NCBI RefSeq assembly: GCF_007565055.1 | Contig: NC_044558.1 | Coordinates: 80,315,444-80,379,443 of the forward strand | DNA: 64,000 nucleotides | Reading direction: 5' to 3' | Source: Rhinopithecus roxellana | Taxonomy: Eukaryota > Chordata > Mammalia > Primates > Cercopithecidae | Part shown: positions 1-11,434 of the stretch, piece after piece | Layout: each line of letters begins with the position of its first letter | How positions within the stretch are numbered: position 1 is the stretch's first letter | Notes under the pieces: model-generated | Database searches by the model: none | Told to the model about the DNA's origin: nothing | What the model saw: only the letters and a program-made list of their open reading frames with translations | Made by a program: the position numbers and the translations under genes

Positions 1-24
1 CCCCACGGCTCTTAGATTAAATCC

Positions 25-405
25 CAATCCCTTATCCATACAGTAGAAGACAATTCCACTATAAAACACTAAGGGGTTCGGACACATGCAATAGCAGAGA
101 TGAACCTCGAAACGTTATGCTAAGAGAAAGACGGCCACATGCTATGTGACGCCATGTGTATGAATGTCCACAGCAGGCAAATCTGGAGAGACAGAAAGCA
201 GATGGGTGGTTTCCAGGGCCTGGGGGAATGGGGGTGGGGAGTGGCTACCTGCAGGGTACAGGGTCTCTTTTTGGGGTGATGAAAACATTTTGTAACTAGC
301 TAAAGGTGATGATTGCACAACACTGTGAATGAACTAAATGCCCTTGAATGTACACTTTGAAATGGTTGCTATGTAAATCTCAGCTCAATAAATTGTCTTC
401 TTTAA
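25..405 (+). mobile_element. Old L1 (L1M-type) 3' end
   Basis: The text follows the 3' end of mammalian-wide L1: a line like 'gatgaacctcgaaa..ttatgctaag', then 'gacagaaagcagat', a G-rich 'ggtttccagggcctggggg' block, 'tgatgattgcacaacactgtg' and the terminal 'gtacactttgaaatggt..ctcaataaa'. It is a diverged non-coding fragment in plus orientation. Confidence 0.7.
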
Positions 406-644
406 AGCCGAACTCTTTCCCTTAGTCAACATGGCCCTGCCCACCTTCCCCAACTCTGTCTACTGCCATCCCTCCATTCATTGCCTAACTGATACTAGTT
501 ACACCGGACACGCCAGGTGAGCTACCAGGAAGATGTGGGTTCAAGCTCTGGCTCTGCAGAATCTGTGTACCTCAGTTTCCCCAACTGTTAAATGAAGAAG
601 TTGGATTAACTGAGGCATGGGGAATGCAAATTCAAATACCTCGA

Positions 645-1225
645 CCCCCATTGTCCAATACAGTAGCCATGAGCTAGCCATGGGTAGCCATTTAAACTTA
701 CTTAAATTTAAATATATATTAATTAAATTGAAATGAAATGAAAAATTCAGTTCCCTAGTGGGATGTTATCCAGCCTTAAAAAGGGAGAAAATTCTAGCCC
801 ATGCTACACATGATTGAACCTCGAAGATATAATGCTAAGTGAAATAAGCTCGTCACAAAAGGACAAATACTGTATGATTCTACTTATATTCAAATGAATA
901 GAGACAGAAAGACGGTGGAGGCCTGGGGCAAGGGAGAAGGGAGAAAGGGGAGTTATTGATTAATGGGTATGGAGTTTCCATTTTGCAAAATGTAAAGTTC
1001 CAGAGATGGATGGTGGCAATGGTTGGACAACAGTGAGAATGTGCTCAATGCCACAAACTGTACACTTACAAATGGTTAAGATGGTAAATTTTGTAATGTA
1101 TGTTTAATGCAATAAAAAAAAATCCAGTTCCTCAGACACAGTGGTCACATTTCAGTGCTCCATATCAACATGTGGCTGGTGGATACCATATTGAACAGTG
1201 CAGCTAGAGAAGATCTCCATCACTG
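645..1225. mobile_element. hAT-like DNA transposon, split by an L1
   Basis: The left part (645-754) has 'gtccaatacagtagccatgagc' style text and AT-rich filler. The right part (1,124-1,225) has 'gtggtcacatttcagtgctc' and 'acatgtggctggtggatacc'. Together they match a common non-autonomous hAT family whose ends read 'tccaata..agccac' and 'tggctagtggctac'. The two parts are separated by an L1 insertion. I do not give a family name because I cannot verify it. Confidence 0.5.
755..1123 (+). mobile_element. Second old L1 3' end, nested
   Basis: It has the same L1 3' landmarks as the copy at 25-405: 'attgaacctcgaagatataatgctaagtg' style text, 'actgtatgattctacttata', 'gtggcaatggttggacaacagtg', 'tgtacacttacaaatgg', and an A-rich tail at 1,113-1,122. 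'CAGTTCC' occurs on both sides, as a short target-site duplication would. It inserted into the hAT-like element. Confidence 0.65.
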
Positions 1226-2150
1226 TAGAATGGATCCAATAGCACTGGTCTGGAGTGTTCCAACAGGCAACAGAAATTAGTGACCATTCTTAATGGAATG
1301 TAAGCTCCCTGATAGCAGGGGCTACAATGCCAGCACCAACAAGCATGCCTGGCACACAGTAGGTTTCAACTAAATGCCAGTGGAGTGAACTGGGGAGTGT
1401 GTCTAAAGGGAGCAGGCTCCACTCCCTACAGTCCAGTCACTCCCTGGGAAGAGGACCCAGTGCTACCTGCCCTACTGCTGTTTCAACGAGAAGCCAAAAA
1501 TCCAGATTTTCATATTAAATCTTCTAGTTCTTAAATATTGGCTCAAAAGTTATTAAAGCACTGGGCTGGCCAAACAGATATGTCCTGAGCTGTATCTGCC
1601 ACGAGATGCTAGTTGATAACCAGTGGAACAGGAGTAGATAAAGGTTCCTTCCACCGGAATGCGTCAGGAGCCAGGGCTCACAGACCTGCACAGAGAAACC
1701 GGCAGGGCTCAGAGACCCCAAAACCCCTGATCACCTCCCCCAGGAGCCTCTGGGAGAAGCACAGGAGGAAGAAGCCAACTGCATTTTCCCCCTGTTAAAT
1801 ATGTGCTCAGCACAGAAACAATGCGCCCAAGCCCCAGGTGAAATTAATATTCTAATTCAAGTTTCTCACATTGATGAAAGTAGCTGGCTGCCACCAGCTC
1901 GGAATGCTAACAACTTCAAATGAATCCCTTGTAGAGGAGCAGAACGAATGAATGAAGTGGAAGGGGGAGGCAGGTGGCTCTGAGGAAGGGAAGTCTGCGT
2001 CCCAAAGCCACTGCCAGGACAAGACACGAGGCAACTGAGCAACGGGCTAGTGGCTCTTCCCAAGCGGCTGAGCAGAGGAAGACTAAACACCCACACCAAG
2101 CACGTTGTCCAGGAGCCAGACCAGAGACTGTGAGGACCTCATTTACATCA
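1226..2150. other. No gene seen; mostly unique sequence
   Basis: Short L2-like phrases occur near 1,295-1,380 ('aatgtaagctccctgatagcagggg', 'gcctggcacacagtaggt'), so an L2 3' remnant in plus orientation is likely there. The remainder to 2,150 shows no repeat family I recognise and only short chance frames. Confidence 0.4.
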
Positions 2151-2152
2151 AT

Positions 2153-2452
2153 CAGGCCAAGGCGGTAGCTCACTCCTGTAATCCCAACACTTTGGGAGGC
2201 CAAGGTGGGTGGATCACTTGAGACCAGGAGTTCGAGGCCAGCCCGGCCAACATGGTGAAACACTGTCTCTATTAAAACTACAAAAATTAGCCAGGTGTGG
2301 AGGCATGTGCCTGTAATCCAGTTACCCAGGAGAAGGAGGCAGGAGAATCATTTGAACCCAGGAGGCAGAGGTTGCAGTGAGCAGAGATTGCACCACTGCA
2401 CTCCAGCCTGGGTGACAGAGTGAGACTCTGTTTCAGAAAAAAAAAAAAATCA
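2153..2452 (+). mobile_element. Alu, full length (AluS-like)
   Basis: Alu landmarks in order: 'gtaatcccaacactttggga', the middle A-rich linker 'attaaaactacaaaaatta', the right arm 'gcctgtaatccagttaccc', 'ccactgcactccagcctggg' and a poly-A tail at 2,437-2,449. Scattered CpG decay suggests an intermediate-age copy. Confidence 0.92.
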
Positions 2453-3055
2453 CAGGCCCCCAAGCCACAGCACCAGGAAAGGGGCATCTGGTACCTCTGA
2501 GGAAGACCAAAGGAATACCATCCCACCAGAAAAAAACTAAGGGAAAAAAGCTAAGGGAGCAAGGCCATGGGACCACTGTCTCCTAGCTGTGGGGTTGGGC
2601 AGTCCCTCTATCCCACAACTCACAGCCTTTCTGAAGAATCCAGGAGCTAAGAAGCTCTTTCTTCCCCACTCCACCCCTCCCCAGACCAGACTGAAGTGGG
2701 TTAGAGGCATTTTCGGTGACTTAATGATTCACCCTTGCTGAGGGTCCCGCCTGCTGCAATCTTTCTCCAAAGAATTTGTGATGGCTTGAAAGTGTGTCCG
2801 CAAATTCTTCGATGTTCCTCTGATCAAAGGGTGGAGCCAAATCCCCCTCCCCTGGATTATAGGCTGGCTGCTAATGAGTAAAATGCAATGGACGTGATTT
2901 CCAAGGCTGGGGCATAAAAGGCCATACAGCTGCCAGCTGGCTCTGTCTTGAGACACACACACCGAAGCCCACAGAAGTTGGGCTGCCCTGAAGCTGCCAG
3001 GCTGGAAGAGACCACATGGAGACAGAGAGAGAGGCCCAGCAGCCCCAGCCATTCC
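2453..3055. other. No gene seen
   Basis: A stretch between an Alu and the MIR-derived minisatellite. The open frames on both strands are short, lack splice or start context and do not resemble known proteins. A purine-rich 'gagacagagagagagg' run lies near 3,020. Confidence 0.4.
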
Positions 3056-4235
3056 TGCCCCAACTGCTCTGGCCAAGTCACACCTTCCCTCAGCCTCAAC
3101 CTCTTTGTCTATGGGGTTGCTGAAAGGATTCATGAGATACTCCACATAAAGAGCTGATACTCCACCTTGCCTGGCACATGGAGCCCTCACTGAAAGGATT
3201 CACAAGATACTCTACATAAAAGGCTAAGGACAGTCCCTGACACGTGGAGTCCTCATTGAAAGGATTCACGAGATATTCCACATTAAGAAAGGGCTGAGCA
3301 GCCTGCTTGGCACATGGAGCCCTCATTAAAAGGATTCACGAGATACTCTACATAAAGGGCTAAGCACAGTGCCTTGTACATGGAGCCCTCACTGAAAGGA
3401 TTCACAAGATATTCCACACAAAGGGCTGAGCACCCTGCCTGGCACATGGAGCCCTCATTGAAAGGATTCATGAGATACTCTACCTAAGGGGCTGAGCACA
3501 GTGCCTGGTACATGGAGCCCTCACTGAAAGGATTCATGAGATACTCTACCTAAGGGGCTGAGCACAGTGCCTGGTACATGGAGCCCTCACTGAAAGGATT
3601 CATGAGATACTCTACCTAAGGGGCTGAGCACAGTGCCTGGTACATGGAGCCCTCACTGAAAGGATTCATGAGATACTCTACCTAAGGGGCTGAGCACAGT
3701 GCCTGGTACATGGAGCCCTCACTGAAAGGATTCATGAGATACTCTACCTAAGGGGCTGAGCACAGTGCCTGGTACATGGAGCCCTCACTGAAAGGATTCA
3801 TGAGATACTCTACCTAAGGGGCTGAGCACAGTGCCTGGTACATGGAGCCCTCACTGAAAGGATTCATGATACTTACCTAAGGGGCTGAGCACAGTGCCTG
3901 GTACATGGAGCCCTCACTGAAAGGATTCATGAGATACTCTACCTAAGGGGCTGAGCACAGTGCCTGGTACATGGAGCCCTCACTGAAAGGATCCATGAGA
4001 TACTCTACCTAAGGGGCTGAGCACAGTGCCTGGTACATGGAGCCCTCACTGAAAGGATCCATGAGATACTCTACCTAAGGGGCTGAGCACAGTGCCTGGT
4101 ACATGGAGCCCTCACTGAAAGGATCCATGAGATACTCTACCTAAGGGGCTGAGCACAGTGCCTGGCACATGGAGCCCTCACTGAAAGGTGGCTGCAGTGA
4201 TTATGATTATTGCCATTTAGTGAATCTAGCAAGTC
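3056..4235 (+). repeat. 66-bp minisatellite derived from a MIR
   Basis: Sixteen units start at 3121, 3191, 3257, 3327, 3393, 3459, 3525, 3591, 3657, 3723, 3789, 3855, 3918, 3984, 4050 and 4116, ending in a partial unit at 4,182. The usual period is 66 bp; early units are 66-70 and the 3855 unit is 63. The unit contains 'gctgagcacagtgcctgg', which is the MIR 3' core. The left flank (3,056-3,120) has MIR text 'ccaagtcac..cctcag..atggggttg' and the right flank (4,188-4,235) the MIR tail 'gattatgattattgcca'. The first five units are diverged; units from 3,459 on are nearly identical. Because 66 is divisible by three, minus-strand frames show a 22-residue repeat; this is not evidence for a gene. 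Confidence 0.9.
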
Positions 4236-4397
4236 CACTGACCTAACTGCTCCATTTCAGCCCTAGGTAGGCTGCTTTGGGCATCTGTTATTCCTTTAAG
4301 GTTCTCTTTACTTCTCAGCCCTTCTTATTCTAATCCCCTGTTATACACAGGAGTTGACAGTTCTTTAAAGTTTCCCTGTTCAAAGTACTCTGTGGAG

Positions 4398-4528
4398 GTC
4401 AGCATATATACCAGAATTTCTCGCAGGTCAGCAGATACGGCTAGAGTATACACCAGCAGGGTTTTGCCCTAGAGTGTATACTCCATCCATATCTGCTGAC
4501 CTATGAGAAATTCCAGCATGTATGATGC
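4398..4528. repeat. Long imperfect palindrome (about 54-bp arms)
   Basis: The left arm (4,398-4,451) is matched by its reverse complement in the right arm (4,476-4,528) at roughly five bases in six. 'aggtcagcagata' pairs with 'tatctgctgacct', and 'gaatttctcgcagg' with 'cctatgagaaattc'. The 24-base loop holds its own small stem, AGGG/CCCT. Such structures are typical of short palindromic DNA transposons and can fold as RNA hairpins. The family is not recognised. Confidence 0.8.
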
Positions 4529-5495
4529 ATCCCAATTTTATAAAGGAAGAGCAAAAAAATTACACTTTACATCATGCATTAACGAAAAATATTTTAAAGT
4601 GGTTTATGGAGAAAACATTTTTTATATATTGGCAGCCAATAGATTATCAGTTCTAGATAGGCAGTAAAATTCTACTAACTCTAGAAAAAAATTATAAAAT
4701 CCTATCGGTAAAAATGAATATAGTGGTGTCAGGTAAATGTTTGTATATGTCACGATGGTCATAGAAGTAATCAATTAACATATAAAATGTTAAATTGGTA
4801 AGCTCTACCTCTGATCAGCTCTGTTGCTTGTGATGTGTCATTTCTATGAAGAAGGTCCTCTCAAAGCTGTGAAGTTCACACTTTCACTGAGATTTCTGTG
4901 TGCAGCTGTGCACTGCCTCTAGGGGGTAGCATCAACAATATTTTTGTCTTTGACATTCAGCGTTCCAACCATAAGCCAGGTGCAGTCGATAGAGATAATT
5001 CTTGAAACACGTTTGATCACAGGGGAAGGGATGGGGACAAGGAAGAGGCTCTTGTACCAGTAATTACTGGCAGATGGCTTCTCCTCTGTGTCTCAGCATT
5101 CTAAGCACTGGAAGTAAAGTGAGGAAGGGAATAAAAAAATTCATGCAACTTTGCCCTTGATGAGCTCAGTCTAGAGGCAGATGTAAGCTTCTGCACATTT
5201 TCCAACCTAGATTTCAGTCAAGCCAAAGCCTTTCAAAGGAGAAGACGGTGCCAGGCAACGGGATCTAAGAAGCCTTCATGGGACTTCACCAGGACTCTCT
5301 GGTTGAAAGTGAAAGAAACCCAATTAAGAAAAAAAATGTGTTGGATCATGTACTGGGGAAGTTCATGATCAAGTCCATATCAGAAACAGCTACTTTGGGG
5401 CACTCAAATATGGTCACCAGGAAACTCTCCCTCACTCCCCCTGCACTCCAGGTTTTTCTCCATCTGGCTTCACTCTCATGCAGCTCCATAATGGT
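4529..5495. other. AT-rich stretch, no gene seen
   Basis: 4,530-4,800 is AT-rich with no recognised repeat; it may be the body of an old DNA transposon adjoining the palindrome. 4,800-5,495 is mixed-composition sequence with no convincing coding frame or splice context. Confidence 0.35.
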
Positions 5496-5995
5496 AGGTA
5501 GCTTCTAGGACAGCCTCCAAAGATCTGCCTCATGGTGTTCACAGTCCTGTCTAGCCCTCCTTGTGTAACTTCCCTCTAACTGATAGAATGCCTCAACATT
5601 GAAGGGACTTCACTTCTGTGATTAGAGATTGTCACTCACTGGCTCTGATGAAGCAACCTGCAATATGGAGAGGGCCCCAGGGGCAGGAACTGAGGGCAGC
5701 CTCTGGCCAACAGTCAGCAAGGAACTGTGGCCCTCAGGGCAAAGGCCCACAAAAACAGAATCCTACCAACTGCCATGTGAGCATAGCAGCAGATCCTTCC
5801 CCAGTCCAGCTTTCAGATGAGACCCAAACCTTAGCTAACACCTTGACTGCAGCCTTATGAGAGCTTCTGGAGCGGAGGATCCAGCTAGGCTGTCCCTGGA
5901 TTCCTGACCCACAGGAACTGTGAGATAACACATGTGTGCTGCTTTAAGCTGTTAGTCTGTGGTCATTTATTTCACAGCAGTAATGACTTACCTCT
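5496..5995 (+). mobile_element. MLT1-like MaLR solo LTR
   Basis: The 3' half follows the MaLR LTR pattern: 'cttgactgcagccttatgag', 'gatccagctaggctgtccctgg', 'ctgacccacaggaactgtgag', and the end 'gctttaagctgttagtctgtgg..catttatttcacagcag'. This is an ancient, non-coding endogenous-retrovirus-like LTR in plus orientation; no internal region is attached. Confidence 0.65.
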
Positions 5996-6439
5996 AGGCT
6001 CACATACTAACAGACTGGCATCTGCAACAGAAAAGGAAGACTTCCTCCCCAGCACTTTCAACAAACATCCCAGGGCTGGCCCTCATTGGCCCAGCTTAGG
6101 CCATGTGCCCAATGCTGATCCAATCCCTGAGGCCTGACAGATGGGACATTCTGATTGGTTGTGTGCAAGTCATGAACTGGCCCATGGGAGGGGGAGGAGA
6201 AAATTTACTAGCACCCAAGCCACAGGGATTTACAGCAAGGGAAAAATGGTCCCCCAAGAGAAAATGAGGGTGTGACACCAGGATAAGGGAGCAGACAAGC
6301 AATATCATATGACAGAATCTGAATATGAAATAATATGGGAGAAGAGATGAGCAACACCATGGAGACGACCACCAGGGCACATAGTAGGTGTTCATTGAAC
6401 TCACCGACTGGCAAAGCAGATTAAAGCAGTTGCTGACAT

Positions 6440-6665
6440 TTCCTAAACACTGATGTGATGTCAAGCACTACATTAACTTCTTCTTACACAGTATCTCCCT
6501 TAATCCTCACAACATCTCAAGGGGCAGGAGTTCCTCTTCTCCCCATTCACAGATGAAAATGCTACAGCACAGAGACATTAATTAACTCACCCAGGGTCAC
6601 AGAGCTAGCCAGTGGTGGAGCTGGGATTCAAACCCAGGCAGCCTGCTGCCTAAATTCATGACCTT
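6440..6665 (-). mobile_element. MIR, minus orientation
   Basis: Reverse-complement MIR text: 'ttaatcctcacaacatctc', 'cccattcacagatgaaaatg', 'ttaattaactcacccagggtca', 'agagctagccagtggtggagc' and 'gggattcaaacccaggcagc'. The last two correspond to the tRNA-derived head of MIR. Confidence 0.85.
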
Positions 6666-7695
6666 AATTTCAGTGATGTACTTCAGTTAGCAAGCATAAG
6701 CAGCTAGCTGAGGGGCAAATGGTATATAACGAAGCAGTGAGTGATATAAAGCTGACAGGAAGTGCTGTGGTAGTTCATTCCCTCACCCAAACACTTATTT
6801 AAATCTTTCATGAAGAAAGAAAGGAAATAAGAGGAGTAAGGAAAACTTGAAGGACAAGAAATATTGAGAAAGAAATTCTAGCACTTTTCTCTCTCATACT
6901 GTCCTCTCTGCTACAGTGTGAGTGAAGCAGAATTTAGTCACCCTTGTGAAATGACCCGAGATGACAGGCAAATTGATCAAATAGGAAGATGAGGCTGCTT
7001 CGGAGCCTGTGTAAATGATGCCAGTGCAAACAGCAAGGCCGACACCTCCTCCCCCAATACTTTTCCCCCTGAAATATGCAGACCCTCTCAGCAGCTCAGC
7101 CCATAAATTTAAGAAAGAAACACTTAACTGGGCTGGGCGTGGGGGGTGGTGGGTGGAGAGAGAAAAAAATATCAAAGAAATAAATTTCCATCATAAATTC
7201 ATAGTGCTTTTTAGAGAGTTTTCCATTAGAAACAAATGTGTTTGTGTTAAGTGCTACAGAGGCATAGACCAGAGAACTTAGAGGGTGCTCCTATTCTAAG
7301 ATCAAAGCTCCTAGAATCTGGAGAAATGCCATGAGTAGATAGGCTGGCATTCCAAGTCCTCTGAGAATCGTCCACAGCCAGAACCACCAGTCACAGAAAC
7401 TTGGGAAGCACTGGCCGGGTCCTGCCCTCAAGAAGCTACTCTTAGGCAAGAGGTCTGGATTCTAAGAACAAGTCCCCTTCTCCCACCATCTCCTGACTGC
7501 CCCCAGGCTCCACATTTCTCTGTTAACTCAATCTCCTCAGATGTCAGTTCTTTCTTCTGCCATCACACAATCATATTCTCACTTTCCTTAAATGTCTAGA
7601 GATCCTCAGTGGGTGGTGATCCCTACCCAGTATTCCTGGTGGGTGGGATGGACATTTGCAAATCTTTCTGAACTCCCTTTCATGCCTAAGGAATC
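6666..7695. other. No gene seen
   Basis: Mixed unique sequence without recognised repeat families. Short frames on both strands lack coding character. A G-run 'gggcgtggggggtggtgggtgg' like patch lies at about 7,135-7,156. Confidence 0.35.
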
Positions 7696-7699
7696 CCCC

Positions 7700-7875
7700 A
7701 TCTCATGAGGCAGAGGAAATTCACTAGCTACAACTTGCTATATGCATGCCATGGAATACCAGCCAGCAATTCAAAAAAAATAAGGTAGCTCTATATGTAC
7801 CTGGAAGATAGAGATAAATACTGAAGAGACAAGGGGTATATGTATAAAAACAAACTTAAAACAATGGTATACTAT
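7700..7875 (+). mobile_element. Old L1 fragment
   Basis: Text such as 'catggaataccagccagcaattc', 'aggtagctctatatgtacc' and 'atagagataaatactgaag' follows the 3' part of mammalian-wide L1 ('atggaatactatgcagcc', 'gatctatatgtact'). It is short and diverged. Confidence 0.5.
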
Positions 7876-8314
7876 AGACTTCCTACAGGAAAAAATACAC
7901 AGCAAACCAACAATTTGTTGTCATGAACTGGCCCATGGGAACCTCTTGAGAAAATATGAAACTGGTCAAAAAGGACTTCAGGCTTATCTATAATATTTCC
8001 AAAACCGTTTTTATATATTTGAAAGGGATACATGTATGCATTCAGCAAATTGTTTTTATTTTCCTCCTGGCACCCAGAAAAACTACATGTCCCCAGCCCC
8101 CACCTTAGAAGGCAGAATGAAATCACACACACACAAACTCTATGAAGACAAGTGTGGTTATAACACTGGTGGTTCAAGTCCTTTCTCCAAATGCAATCCT
8201 ACATCCTGCCAAGGGATTTACCACAAACTAACAACTTTGTGCCCGATATCCATTCTTTCCTTCTTCCATGGTAACAGAGAAACCCTGATTTTTAGCAACC
8301 TAAAATAAAGACTG

Positions 8315-8690
8315 AATTTCTCAGGTGTCAGTTCTCTTGCAGCAAGATGTGGCCATGTGACTCAGTCTTCACCAGTGCGATACATGAGGCAGCACCATGG
8401 TGCTGCTTCTAGGACTCTTCCTTAAAGGACAGTTGATGCTTATCTTCTGCCCTTTTTTTAATCTATACCTTCATCCTGGTGCCTGGGATGGAGATGAGAT
8501 GGCTGTACCTGTAGCTGCCATTTTGAGCCATGAGGATAAAAATCACAACCTTGAAACGGTAGAAAGGAGGGCGAGTCCATGAGTACTTCATGGAACAGAT
8601 TCAACATAACAGTCCTGGGCTACTTAACTTCAGAATCTTATTGGAAACCTCTGCTTTTTAAGCCACCACTATTTTAAGTCTCTTCACTCA
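8315..8690 (+). mobile_element. Old LTR/DNA-repeat remnant, family not named
   Basis: The order 'gatgtggccatgtgactcag', 'gctgccattttgagccatgagg', 'cctgggctacttaacttcag' and 'ctctgctttttaagccac' is that of a common ancient interspersed repeat. Related copies occur at about 50,200-50,470 and, in part, at 38,795-38,905. I recognise the repeat pattern but not its family. Confidence 0.5.
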
Positions 8691-9195
8691 CTGACGAACC
8701 CAATCTGAACAGATATACACAGCACATCAAATCTAGGCTTCCTTGTTCCCCCAGAGATGCCCCAAGCGTCATTCTTAATGTGCCACTTAAGCTCCCTGTA
8801 TCACAGCCCCCTAGAACCCACAAACCATGGCAGCAAACTCAGAGAGTTTCCACCTGCTCCAACAGGGACCCAGAAACCCTAAGAGCTGGGCTCGCAACTT
8901 AAATATCAGCATTACCGTAGCTACGATACCCAAAGCATTCTTGGTTTCCTTCCCCTCTCATTCCCCTCCTTTTCCATCAGCCTTGCAAGCATCACCCCTT
9001 CATTCCCTCACTGAGGTCAGTAAGGTTAACCACTGGCATGGGTCCCCACACCTTCCTGCACACTTGTAAAATTATGCAAAAGTGCATATGATGCTGTGTG
9101 TGTGCCTGTCTCAGGGGCAGCAAACAGCAGTGATTAAGAGCCAAACTCCATCACTAACGCTGTATGCTGCCTCTGAGACAGCACACACAGCTGTT
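8691..9195. other. No gene seen
   Basis: Unique-looking sequence; one plus frame at 8,827-9,069 lacks coding signatures and any recognised domain. Confidence 0.35.
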
Positions 9196-9335
9196 TCGTG
9201 GCAATCCTCTTATTTATACAATATGGAATTCCCAGAAGTGGGACTGCTGGGTCAAAGCGCAGACACTACTGTAATCCATATTGGCAGATTATCTTCCAAG
9301 TATTCGTCCTCAACTAAAGCAACACAAAATACGTG
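9196..9335 (+). mobile_element. Old L1 3' fragment
   Basis: 'cccagaagtgggactgctgg', 'gtcaaagcgcagacac' and 'attggcagattatcttccaag' match the L1M motif 'gaagtggaattgctgggtcaaag..ttgccaaattgccttccaa'. Confidence 0.55.
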
Positions 9336-10600
9336 GGAAGTCACTGGGCTGGGGTTTCAGAGGTCACACACACAATAAAGAAGCCCGAGGAGCTTTGGAA
9401 GCAGCTCAAAGGGCAGCCTCCAGGGGCGGGAGGGAGGCAGCATCTGTTCCTTTCCTGGCATAGGGACCCCAGAAGCATCAATCACATGTGAGTGCTCTGC
9501 AGGCCTGTGGGTTCTCCCCACCCTACTTGGTGGGCTGCAGTAGTAGTTTTTCTTCCTTCTGATGCAAGCATCCATATTTTCCTTTGGGAAATAACCTCTG
9601 CTCCTCTCTGGCAACGTGGTTCTAACTCCAGTTCCAGAAATGAGCTTCTGACTTAAGTGTGGCCGATCAGATTCCATCCCCACAGTCCCAGTCCCTGGAT
9701 GAGGGGTCAGCACATGCATGACCCAAGTCATTCCAGTAAAAGTCAGTCCTGGGGTTCTTGCTAGGATGACTAGGAAAGAAACATTCTATTTCCGCTGGTT
9801 GGAGGACGGGCTGGAGTCAACAGTGGCCAACTTTGCAATCAGAATGGGGGAGCCTGTCTGAGAATTAAGTCAACACAGAGAGAAAAAGAACTAAGAGACC
9901 AAGTGGCAGACAGAGCAGAAGCCCCCATTAGGAGAGTGTTAAGCCCCTGGACCCAGCCATACCTGAAGCCATTTCCCTCTTAAATTTCCAAGCTCCAAGG
10001 ATCCCTAAATTCCCATTTTTGTCCCTTACAACTAAGAGAATCAGACTAAAATAGTGACATTCCTTTGCACTGGCACCTCATCTCCATTGCAGCATCACAT
10101 TGGAAACTTAAAATATCATAAGCCTGGATGTCACAGATTAAACATAAAGAAGGCTATATCCATCTTTTAACCCAATATGAAGAAACACATGGTTATAAAA
10201 GAGATCCATGGATTGGAATCACTCTGAGTATAAAATCACTGATCAGTTCCCTCCACAGCCTCCCTACAAGGGGTCATCTGTGCTGTGAGCCATTGAGCTT
10301 TGCCTACAGAGTAAAAAATATCTCACACACACATATGCTACTACTTTTTAAATGTTACATAAATCTACTGTAATTACCAAAACCTACTCATTCAAAAGCA
10401 TTACTAAATTGATGGCAACTTTCGATCAATTATGTTTTTCTTTTTCCTCTGAGAGTTACCAAACCCACAATTCTTCTCATTCTGAGGAGCTGGATAATTT
10501 TTTTTGACATTAAAAATTATGGCTTGTTTTTGAACACTGTCAGTATCCTATAAACATACATTCGCAGAGCATTCCCTACTTGAACATTTAAGGCAATTTT
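9336..10600. other. No gene seen; diverged repeat traces
   Basis: 9,740-9,995 has the 'cccctggacccagccatacctgaagcc' wording that recurs at 58,460, so both are probably pieces of one old repeat family. The rest, including AT-rich 10,370-10,600, shows nothing I can name. Confidence 0.35.
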
Positions 10601-10603
10601 TTT

Positions 10604-10825
10604 CTTTAAAAGGACCAGAGAGTAGATAGGTTATTTAGGCTTTGCAGGCCATATGATACCTGTCACAACTACTTAATTCTGTCATTTTTGTACAAAAGCA
10701 ACTGTAGACAATATGTAAACAAATAGGCACGGCTGTGTTCCAATAAAACTTTATTTAAAAAACAAGTAGAGGGCCAAATTTGGTCCATGGCCCATGGCTT
10801 GCTGATGCCTGGAGTAAAGGGTAGA
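10604..10825 (+). mobile_element. hAT-type non-autonomous DNA transposon (MER class)
   Basis: Clear landmarks: 'aaaaggaccagagagtag', 'ttaggctttgcaggccatatg', 'acaatatgtaaacaaatagg', 'tgttccaataaaactttat', 'gggccaaatttggtcc' and the end 'cttgctgatgcctgg'. The same family is present, more diverged, at 35,055-35,252. Confidence 0.75.
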
Positions 10826-11084
10826 GAAAACAACAAGCAACAAGTCAGGAGCCAAGGCCAGCAAAAGGTCAAACAGAATTTACACATCTCTAAAATGTCC
10901 TGGAAGTTGATGGAGGAAATAAAATTTAATTGACACACACCTTTCCACATACACCTCCACTAAATAAAACGAAAACACCTGTACTAGCAAATGAACAATA
11001 AACTGTGCCAGAATCATCGCATCATGAACAGAGGAAGAATTTTTTTCTTTTAATCTTAGCGATTTCCATGGACACACATTGGGG

Positions 11085-11285
11085 AACAACACACACTGGG
11101 GCCTACAGGAGGGTGGAGGGTGGGAGGAGGGAGAGGATCAGGAAGAATAACTAATGGATACTAGGTTTAATACTTAGGTGATAAAATAATCTGTACAACA
11201 AACCCCCATGACACAAGTTTACCTACATAACAAACCTGCACAGGTACCCCTGAACTTAAAATAAAAGTTAATTTAAAAATTAAAA
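11085..11285 (+). mobile_element. Primate L1 (L1P-type) 3' tail
   Basis: This severely 5'-truncated L1 has 'ggggaacaacacacactggg', a G-rich 'ggagggtgggaggagggag' block, 'ctaatggatactaggtttaa', 'tacctacataacaaacctgc' and an A-rich end. The wording is closer to primate L1P than the older L1M copies elsewhere in the window. Confidence 0.8.
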
Positions 11286-11434
11286 TCTTAGTGATTTCAG
11301 CAGGAAAAATGAATACCAAACTGAGTGCAACAGATTACAAGTCAAATCCTAACTCTGTTCTTTTCAGCTGTGTTTCTCCTGGGGCAAGCAGCATAACTGA
11401 GCCCTGGTCCCATCAAGCATCATCATTAACACTA

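Noticed and set aside
2287..2526. Short open frames inside Alus (also at 12.6, 28.4, 29.5, 40.7, 42.1, 44.0, 49.5, 51.7 and 63.5 kb)
   Set aside because: The familiar antisense Alu peptide (ECSG..SAHCNL.LPGSS) appears each time; these are repeat translations.
3096..3471. Minus frames with a repeated VEYLVNPF-like peptide
   Set aside because: Produced by the 66-bp minisatellite, whose period is a multiple of three; the frame is broken in later units by the three-base-short and variant units.
3121..4181. CRISPR-like regular spacing
   Set aside because: Units are contiguous tandem copies with no unique spacers, in a primate genome; it is a minisatellite.
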